Positions 58,465 through 64,000 of a stretch of 64,000 bases of DNA are shown here, piece by piece. The notes under the pieces were generated by a model. It was not told the DNA's origin. It worked only from the letters and a program-made list of their open reading frames with translations, and made no database searches. The stretch covers positions 6,758,001-6,822,000 of the forward strand of contig NZ_CP109007.1 in NCBI RefSeq assembly GCF_036226665.1, given 5' to 3'. The stretch comes from Streptomyces sp. NBC_00691. GTDB lineage: Bacteria > Actinomycetota > Actinomycetes > Streptomycetales > Streptomycetaceae. Numbering within the stretch: the first letter of the stretch is position 1; every line of letters begins with the position of its first letter. Made by a program: the position numbers and the translations under genes.

Positions 58465-59534
58465 CCCGGAAGCGCACCGGCCGGGCACAGGCCTGGGCGG
58501 AACTCCTCCGCGTATCGGCACTGTTCTCGGTGCCCGGCGACGCCCTCGCGGGAGCGGCGGCGGCCGGGGTCCGCCCCGGCCGTGGCACGCTCTGCGCGAT
58601 CGGCGCCTCCCTCTGCCTGTACGAGGCGGGGATGGCGCTCAACGACTGGGCCGACCGCGCCGAGGACGCCGCCGAACGCCCCCACCGCCCCCTGCCCTCC
58701 GGCCGCATCGCCCCGAACGCCGCCCTGACGGCCTCGGCGGCCCTGACGGCGGCGGGCCTGGCACTGGCCTCCCGCGCGGGCCGCCCGTCCCTCGCGGTCG
58801 CCGCCGCTCTCGCCACCACGGTCTGGGCCTACGACCTCGGCCTGAAACACACCCCCGCGGGCCCCGGCGCCATGGCCGCGGCCCGCGCCCTCGACCTCCT
58901 CCTGGGCGCGACGGCCTCGACCGCTGCCTCCAAGACGGCCCCGGCGGGGAACGGTCGGCCCCACCGCCACGCCGTCCGCGCCCTGCCGTCCGCCGCCCTG
59001 CTCGGGGCCCACACCTACGCCGTCACCGCCGTCTCCCGCCACGAGACCCAGGGCGGCTCCACCCGCACTCCGCTCGCCGCACTCGCCGTCACCCTGGCGG
59101 TGGCCGGGGCGGCATCGGGCGAGCCATTCGGCCGACGGCCCGGCACCACCACCGCAACCTCTCCCTCCGGGCCCCCCGCCCCCGCCCCCCACCCCCACCC
59201 CCACCCTCACCCCGCCCTCCCCGCCGGCCGGCCCGTCCCCTCACGCCGGGTCCTCCCCTCCGGCCTCGCCCTCTCCTTCCGGCCGCTGCCCTCCCGTGGG
59301 CTCGGCCCCCTCCTCGCGCTGGCCTACGCCCGTACCCCGGCCGCCCTCCTCCTGCACGCCGCGCTCAACCCGTCCGCGGCGCTCACCGAGCGGGCCGTCG
59401 GCGGGGGCATCCGGGCCACGATCCCGCTGCAGGCCGCGCTGGCCGCCCGGGCCGGGGCGCCGGGGACCGCGCTCGCCCTGCTCGGCCTCGTCCCGGCCGC
59501 CCGCGCCCTTGCCAGGAAGGTGAGCCCCACATGA
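58461..59534 (+). CDS. UbiA family prenyltransferase (EboC-like)
   Basis: A 357-residue integral membrane protein with about eight helices. The prenyl-diphosphate motif is NDWADRAEDAAERPHRPL near residue 61 (Asp62, Asp65 and Asp69 fit NDxxDxxxD); the second Asp-rich motif is less clear. A Pro/His-rich stretch (APHPHPHPHPALPAG, ~residue 240) looks like an inserted loop. EboC proteins of ebo clusters belong to this family and are thought to prenylate an unknown acceptor. Overlaps both neighbours by 4 nt. Confidence 0.88.
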   Translation: MTRKRTGRAQAWAELLRVSALFSVPGDALAGAAAAGVRPGRGTLCAIGASLCLYEAGMALNDWADRAEDAAERPHRPLPSGRIAPNAALTASAALTAAGLALASRAGRPSLAVAAALATTVWAYDLGLKHTPAGPGAMAAARALDLLLGATASTAASKTAPAGNGRPHRHAVRALPSAALLGAHTYAVTAVSRHETQGGSTRTPLAALAVTLAVAGAASGEPFGRRPGTTTATSPSGPPAPAPHPHPHPHPALPAGRPVPSRRVLPSGLALSFRPLPSRGLGPLLALAYARTPAALLLHAALNPSAALTERAVGGGIRATIPLQAALAARAGAPGTALALLGLVPAARALARKVSPT

Positions 59535-60502
59535 GCAGCGCCGGCCCCGTCCCCGCTTCCGACCGGCCGGGTCCTTCCCGTGCCGGGTCCGCCGGTCAGA
59601 TCACCACTCCCGCCTCCTCACGCTCCTCCACGCACTCCTCGGACCGCCCCCGGCTGGGGTACGGCACCAACGGCCTCACCGATCTGCGGCTCGACGACGC
59701 CCTCGGGCTGCTCGCCGATCTCGGCTACGACGGCGTCGGGCTGACCCTCGACCACATGCACCTCGACCCGCTCGCCCCCGACCTGGCCGCCCGTACCGCC
59801 CGGGTCGCCCGGCGCCTCGGCGAGCTGGGGCTCGGTGTGACCGTCGAGACCGGGGCCCGCTACGTCCTCGATCCGCGCCGCAAGCACGGCCCGTCCCTGC
59901 TCGACCCGGACTCCGAGGACCGGTCCGCCCGGGTCCGACTCCTGTTGCGGGCCGTCCGGGTCGCGTCCGACCTCGGCGCGCATGCCGTGCACTGCTTCAG
60001 CGGCGTCCTCCCGGCCGGCACCGCACCGGACGAGGCCTGGAAGCGGCTCACCTCCTCGCTCGCCCCGGTCCTGGAGGCCGCGGAAGCCGCCGGCGTCCCC
60101 CTGGCCGTCGAACCCGAACCCGGCCACCTCCTCGCCACCCTCGACGACTTCCACCATCTGCGCGGACTCCTCGGCGACCCCCCGCCCGGCGTCCTCGGCC
60201 TCACCCTCGACCTCGGCCACTGCCAGTGCCTCGAACCCCTCCCTCCCGCCGACTGCCTGCGCGCCGCCGCGCCCTGGGTGCACCACATCCAGATCGAGGA
60301 CATGCGCCGCGGTGTCCACGAGCACCTGCCGTTCGGTGACGGCGAGATCGACTTCCCGCCCGTGCTCGCCGCCCTCGCCGAACTCACCGCCGCGGGCTAC
60401 CCCGGACTGACCGTCGTCGAGCTGCCCCGGCACTCCCACGCCGGCCCCGCACTCGCCCGCAGTTCCCTCTCCTTCCTGCGCCGGGAGGTCCCGACATGCT
60501 GA
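59531..60502 (+). CDS. Sugar phosphate isomerase/epimerase (TIM barrel) in the ebo-like operon
   Basis: A 323-residue protein with a Ser/Pro-rich N-terminus (~40 residues) and an AP-endonuclease-2-type TIM barrel: LGYGTNGLTDLRLDDALGLL, AVEPEPGHLLATLDDFHHL (Glu), LTLDLGHCQCLEP (Asp, His), HHIQIEDMRRGVHEHLPFGD and LTVVELPRHSHAG (Glu). It may isomerise or epimerise the cyclitol or sugar handled by the cluster. ATG overlaps the UbiA stop; it overlaps eboA by 7 nt. Confidence 0.88.
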   Translation: MSSAGPVPASDRPGPSRAGSAGQITTPASSRSSTHSSDRPRLGYGTNGLTDLRLDDALGLLADLGYDGVGLTLDHMHLDPLAPDLAARTARVARRLGELGLGVTVETGARYVLDPRRKHGPSLLDPDSEDRSARVRLLLRAVRVASDLGAHAVHCFSGVLPAGTAPDEAWKRLTSSLAPVLEAAEAAGVPLAVEPEPGHLLATLDDFHHLRGLLGDPPPGVLGLTLDLGHCQCLEPLPPADCLRAAAPWVHHIQIEDMRRGVHEHLPFGDGEIDFPPVLAALAELTAAGYPGLTVVELPRHSHAGPALARSSLSFLRREVPTC

Positions 60503-61056
60503 CCGTCACCGCGGCCGCCCGCGCCTGGCTGGCCTCCGCCCTCGCCGAGGCCGAGGCCCGCGCTCCCGGCTGGGAGGAGCGCTTCGTCGCCGCGGGCCGG
60601 CACTGCGGGCGCGAGCACGCGGACGAGGCCCGCACCCATCTCCTCCGAGCAGCCGGTGCCGACCCCGACACCCTCAGCCGTCTCTACCGGCACGGGGCCG
60701 CCGCCGAGCGCCGCGCGGTCCTCCTCGCCCTCCCCGGCCTCGTCACCGGCCCGGAGGCCGTGCCTCTCGTCGAGGACGCCCTCCGCACCCACGACACCAC
60801 TCTGATCGCCGCCGCCGTCGGCCCCTACGCCGCCGCGCATCTCTCCCCCCACGCCTGGCGGCACGCCCTCCTCAAATGTCTCTTCACCGACGTCCCCGTC
60901 ACCGACGTCGCCGGACTCGCCGAGCGTGCCGCCGGTGACGACGAACTCGCCCGGATGCTCGCCGACCAGGCCGCCGAACGCACCGCCGCCGGCCGCGACG
61001 TTCCCGCCGATCTGACCCGCGTCCTCGCCCTCACCGCCCCCACCGAGGAGTCCTGA
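60496..61056 (+). CDS. eboA: EboA domain-containing protein
   Basis: A 186-residue helical protein that I assign to EboA from its helical layout (LLRAAGADPDTLSRLYRHGA, ERRAVLLALPGLVTGPEAVP, LKCLFTDVPVTDVAGL with its nearby LYRHG-type signature) and, above all, from its position next to TatD, EboE and EboF homologues. The function of EboA is unknown; no catalytic motif is apparent. Its ATG overlaps the upstream gene by 7 nt and its stop shares 1 nt with the TatD start. Confidence 0.85.
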   Translation: MLTVTAAARAWLASALAEAEARAPGWEERFVAAGRHCGREHADEARTHLLRAAGADPDTLSRLYRHGAAAERRAVLLALPGLVTGPEAVPLVEDALRTHDTTLIAAAVGPYAAAHLSPHAWRHALLKCLFTDVPVTDVAGLAERAAGDDELARMLADQAAERTAAGRDVPADLTRVLALTAPTEES

Positions 61057-61904
61057 TGCGCATCTTCGACCCGCACATCCACATGACCTCGCGCACCACG
61101 GACGACTACGGGGCGATGTACGACGCCGGTGTCCGCGCCCTCGTCGAACCGTCCTTCTGGCTCGGCCAGCCGCGCACCTCGCCCGCCTCCTTCCTCGACT
61201 ACTTCGACGCCCTCCTCGGCTGGGAGCCCTTCCGCGCCGCCCAGCACGGCATCGCCCACCACTGTGCCCTCGCCCTCAACCCGAAGGAGGCCAACGACCC
61301 CCGCTGCGTCCCCGTCCTCGACGAACTGCCCCGCTATCTCGCCAAGGACGGTGTCGTCGCCGTCGGCGAGATCGGCTACGACTCCCTGACACCCGCCGAG
61401 GACACCGCGCTCGCCGCCCAGCTCCAGCTCGCCGCCGACCACGGCCTGCCCGCACTCGTCCACACCCCGCACCGCGACAAGCTCACCGGCCTGCGCCGCA
61501 CCGTCGATGTCGTCCGCGAGTCCGCCCTCGCCCCGGACCGTGTGCTCCTCGACCACCTCAACGAGACGACCGTCAAGGAGGCCGCCGACAGCGGCGCCTG
61601 GCTCGGCTTCTCCGTCTATCCCGACACCAAGATGGACGAGGACCGGACGGTCGCGATCCTCAAGGATTACGGCACCCAGCGCGTGCTGGTGAACTCGGCC
61701 GCCGACTGGGGCCGCAGCGACCCCCTCAAGACCCACGCCGTCGCCCTGGCGATGCTCGGCGCCGGCTTCACCGACGACGACGTCGACCAGGTCCTCTGGC
61801 GCAACCCCGTCGCCTTCTACGGCCTCAGCGGACGCCTCCACCTCGACCTCCCCGCCCCGCCGGACCTGCACGAGGGCAACTCCGTGCTGCGTGGCGGGGA
61901 ATGA
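61056..61904 (+). CDS. eboB: TatD family metal-dependent hydrolase (EboB-like)
   Basis: A 282-residue TIM-barrel hydrolase. Metal ligands: His7 and His9 in FDPHIHM, Glu in VAVGEIGYDSL near residue 108, His in ALVHTPHRDK near 145, His in VLLDHLNETT and Asp in NSAADWGRSDP near 225. TatD proteins are metal-dependent nucleases or phosphoesterases; the EboB subgroup is tied to ebo clusters with unknown substrate. Start follows eboA with a 1-nt overlap (TGATG). Confidence 0.88.
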   Translation: MRIFDPHIHMTSRTTDDYGAMYDAGVRALVEPSFWLGQPRTSPASFLDYFDALLGWEPFRAAQHGIAHHCALALNPKEANDPRCVPVLDELPRYLAKDGVVAVGEIGYDSLTPAEDTALAAQLQLAADHGLPALVHTPHRDKLTGLRRTVDVVRESALAPDRVLLDHLNETTVKEAADSGAWLGFSVYPDTKMDEDRTVAILKDYGTQRVLVNSAADWGRSDPLKTHAVALAMLGAGFTDDDVDQVLWRNPVAFYGLSGRLHLDLPAPPDLHEGNSVLRGGE

Positions 61905-61913
61905 GGCGTCCCC

Positions 61914-63107
61914 ATGCGCTTCCGGCACCCCGACGGCTCCACCGTCCACCTCGCCTACTGCACCAACGTGCACCCGGCCGAGACCCTCGACGGCGTCCTC
62001 GCCCAGCTCCGCGACCACTGCGAGCCGGTCCGCCGCCGCCTCGGCCGTGACCGCCTCGGCATCGGCCTCTGGCTCGCCCGGGACGCCGCCCGCTCCCTGA
62101 TCACCGATCCGGCCTCGCTCCGTGCCCTGCGCGCCGAACTCGACCGCCGCGGCCTCGAAGTGGTCACCCTGAACGGCTTCCCGTACGAGGGGTTCGGAGC
62201 CGACGAGGTCAAGTACCGCGTCTACCAGCCCGACTGGACCCACCCCGATCGCCTCGCCCACACCACCGACCTCGCCCGGCTCCTCGCCGCGCTGCTGCCC
62301 GAGGACGTCACCGAAGGATCCGTCTCCACCCTGCCCCTCGCCTGGCGCACCCCCTTCGACGCCGGGACCGCCGCCACCGCCCGCACCGCCCTGACGACGC
62401 TCGCCGGACGGCTCGACGCACTGGAGGAACTCACCGGGCGCAGCATCAGGATCGGGCTCGAACCGGAGCCCGGCTGTGTCGTCGAGACGGTCGCCGACGC
62501 GGTCGCCGCCCTGACCGCCGCACCGAACCCGCGGATCGGGGTCTGTCTCGACACCTGTCATCTCGCGACCTCCTTCGAGGACCCGCGTACCGCCCTGGAC
62601 TCGCTCGCCGCCGCCGGCATCCCCGTACCCAAAGCGCAGCTCTCCGCCGCGCTCCACGCGGAGCATCCGCACCTCCCCGAGGTCAGGGCGGCGCTCGCCG
62701 CGTTCGCCGAGCCCCGGTTCCTCCATCAGACCCGCACCAGAACCGCCGCCGGTCTCCGGGGCACGGACGACCTCCCCGAGGCGCTCGCCACCTCCGACCG
62801 GCGCGGTGCCACCGCCCACGGTCTCCCCGACGCGACCCCATGGCGCTCCCACTTCCACGTCCCGCTGCATGCTCCCCCCTCTCCTCCGCTCACCTCCACG
62901 CTCCCCGTCCTCCAGGAGACCCTCGCCCTGCTCGTCGGCGGCCCGCATCCGCGCACCCCTCACCTGGAGGTCGAGACGTACACCTGGCAGGCCCTTCCGC
63001 CCGAGAGCCGTCCCCGGACCCGGGCCCGGCTCGCCGACGGCATCGCCGCCGAACTGACCCTGGCCCGCGACCTGCTGACCGACCTCGGCCTCAAGGAACT
63101 GCCATGA
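61914..63107 (+). CDS. eboE: EboE family (metabolite traffic) TIM-barrel protein
   Basis: A 397-residue protein starting MRFRHPDGSTVHLAYCTNVH, the EboE opening motif. A TIM barrel follows: LGIGLWLARDAARSL, VVTLNGFPYEGFGADEVKYR, RIGLEPEPGCVVETV (Glu), GVCLDTCHLATSFED (Asp, His) and FHVPLHAPP. The fold is that of xylose-isomerase-like enzymes. Ebo genes were linked to periplasmic delivery of the scytonemin monomer in cyanobacteria; here the cargo is unknown. Starts 9 nt after eboB; overlaps the next gene by 4 nt. Confidence 0.88.
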   Translation: MRFRHPDGSTVHLAYCTNVHPAETLDGVLAQLRDHCEPVRRRLGRDRLGIGLWLARDAARSLITDPASLRALRAELDRRGLEVVTLNGFPYEGFGADEVKYRVYQPDWTHPDRLAHTTDLARLLAALLPEDVTEGSVSTLPLAWRTPFDAGTAATARTALTTLAGRLDALEELTGRSIRIGLEPEPGCVVETVADAVAALTAAPNPRIGVCLDTCHLATSFEDPRTALDSLAAAGIPVPKAQLSAALHAEHPHLPEVRAALAAFAEPRFLHQTRTRTAAGLRGTDDLPEALATSDRRGATAHGLPDATPWRSHFHVPLHAPPSPPLTSTLPVLQETLALLVGGPHPRTPHLEVETYTWQALPPESRPRTRARLADGIAAELTLARDLLTDLGLKELP

Positions 63108-64000
63108 GCGACCCCGCGCCCACGTCCGCGGCCCCGCACCCGTCCGCCGCCCCATCCGCACCCACCCCCCTCCTGGTCCTCGACGTCGTCGGTCTCACCC
63201 CACGGCTTCTGCCGCACATGCCACACCTGGCCGCCCTGGCCCGCGACGGTTCCCAGGCCCCGCTCTCCACCGTCCTGCCGGCCGTCACCTGCACCGCCCA
63301 GACGACCTTCCTCACCGGCACGCTCCCCGCCGAGCACGGCATCGTCGGCAACGGCTGGTACTTCCGTGACCTCGGCGACGTCCTGCTGTGGCGCCAGCAC
63401 AACGGGCTCGTCTCCGGCGACCGGGTCTGGGACGCCGCCCGCCGCACCCACCCCGACTACAGCGTCGCCAACATCTGCTGGTGGTACGCGATGGGTGCCG
63501 ACACCGACATCACCGTCACCCCCCGCCCCGTCTACTACGCCGACGGACGCAAGGAACCCGACTGCTACACCCGGCCCCCGGCCCTGCACGACGAACTCAC
63601 CGAGAAGTTCGGCACCTTCCCCCTCTTCCACTTCTGGGGCCCCGGCGCCGATCTGGTCTCCAGCCGCTGGATCGTCGACGCCACCCGTCACATCCTCCGG
63701 AGCCGCCGCCCCGACCTCGCCCTCTGCTACGTCCCGCACCTGGACTACGACCTCCAGCGCTACGGCCCCGGCGACCCTCGCTCCTTCCGGGCCGCGGCCG
63801 CGCTCGACACCGTCCTCGCGCCGCTCCTCGCGGAGGCACGGGCCGAGGGCCGTACGGTCGTGGTCCTCTCCGAGTACGGGATCACCCGGGTCGAGCGCCC
63901 CGTCGACATCAACCGCGCCCTGCGGCGCGCCGGGCTCCTGGAGGTCCACACCCAGGACGGAATGGAGTACCTGGACCCCATGACCTCCCGGGCGTTCGCC
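63104..64000 (+). CDS. eboF: Nucleotide pyrophosphatase/alkaline phosphatase-fold protein (EboF-like), 3' truncated
   Basis: At least 299 residues; the frame is open to the window end. Metal and nucleophile residues fit the type I phosphodiesterase fold: Asp27 in LLVLDVVGLTP, Thr62/Thr64 in LPAVTCTAQTTFLTG, PHLDYDLQRYGPGD and VVVLSEYGIT. No signal peptide; the N-terminus is Ala/Pro-rich. EboF members sit at the end of ebo operons and probably hydrolyse a phosphate ester of the pathway intermediate. The ATG overlaps the EboE stop. Confidence 0.87.
   Translation, partial: MSDPAPTSAAPHPSAAPSAPTPLLVLDVVGLTPRLLPHMPHLAALARDGSQAPLSTVLPAVTCTAQTTFLTGTLPAEHGIVGNGWYFRDLGDVLLWRQHNGLVSGDRVWDAARRTHPDYSVANICWWYAMGADTDITVTPRPVYYADGRKEPDCYTRPPALHDELTEKFGTFPLFHFWGPGADLVSSRWIVDATRHILRSRRPDLALCYVPHLDYDLQRYGPGDPRSFRAAAALDTVLAPLLAEARAEGRTVVVLSEYGITRVERPVDINRALRRAGLLEVHTQDGMEYLDPMTSRAFA

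Overview
This window is chromosomal DNA from a high-GC actinomycete, almost certainly a Streptomyces or close relative. Codon third positions are nearly all G or C, long antisense shadow frames lie under most genes, GTG starts and GTGA/ATGA overlaps are frequent, and the gene content is typical of the genus (class F sortase, ROK regulator, DUF5107, LtrA, EboA). I see no rRNA, tRNA, CRISPR array, insertion sequence or prophage. Both edges cut genes: an MFS exporter at the left and an EboF-like phosphatase at the right.

Layout. 1-3.3 kb: MFS exporter with a tail of three carboxypeptidase-regulatory-like repeats, then a hypothetical protein on the minus strand. 3.7-8.9 kb: four-gene peptidase operon (M55, M20, S9, S66). 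9-11 kb: adenosine deaminase and a GntR regulator that share an exact palindromic operator. 11-17 kb: small membrane and secreted proteins, a DUF5107 protein, a decayed winged-helix gene, an odd stop-less small ORF and an internally duplicated hypothetical. 17-31 kb: methyltransferase, GNAT, Tat-exported molybdopterin oxidoreductase, a lysine-free aminotransferase-fold protein, two metallo-beta-lactamase-fold proteins, DedA, a membrane phosphodiesterase, LtrA and an XRE regulator. 31-43.7 kb: mixed metabolic genes with their regulators (pterin dehydratase, methyltransferases, NmrA/AraC pair, ricin-fold protein, aldo/keto reductase, acyl-CoA ligase, LysR/transporter pair, isochorismatase-like/ferredoxin pair, KAS III). 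43.9-45.4 kb: secreted membrane-anchored protein plus class F sortase.

45.4-57 kb is a sugar-processing island: a ROK repressor, a ribose-type (CUT2) ABC importer, a Gfo/Idh/MocA oxidoreductase, a TIM-barrel isomerase and a very large secreted protein (PQQ-type sugar dehydrogenase, PKD, CBM6, ThuA, DUF1080). The ROK gene and the giant secreted gene have closely similar upstream regions, alignable without gaps over 82 bp with the -10 hexamers at the same offset, so they are probably co-regulated. ThuA, DUF1080 and Gfo/Idh together point to 3-keto-sugar chemistry.

57.1-64 kb (and beyond) is a tightly coupled operon: inositol-3-phosphate synthase, UbiA prenyltransferase (EboC-like), TIM barrel, EboA, TatD (EboB-like), EboE, alkaline-phosphatase fold (EboF-like). 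This is an ebo-type cluster in which a myo-inositol-phosphate synthase stands where other ebo operons carry the 3-dehydroquinate-synthase-like EboD. It is the best candidate here for a poorly described system, perhaps making or exporting a prenylated cyclitol.

Many genes have a TANNNT -10 hexamer only 6-8 nt before the start codon and no Shine-Dalgarno, suggesting frequent leaderless transcription.
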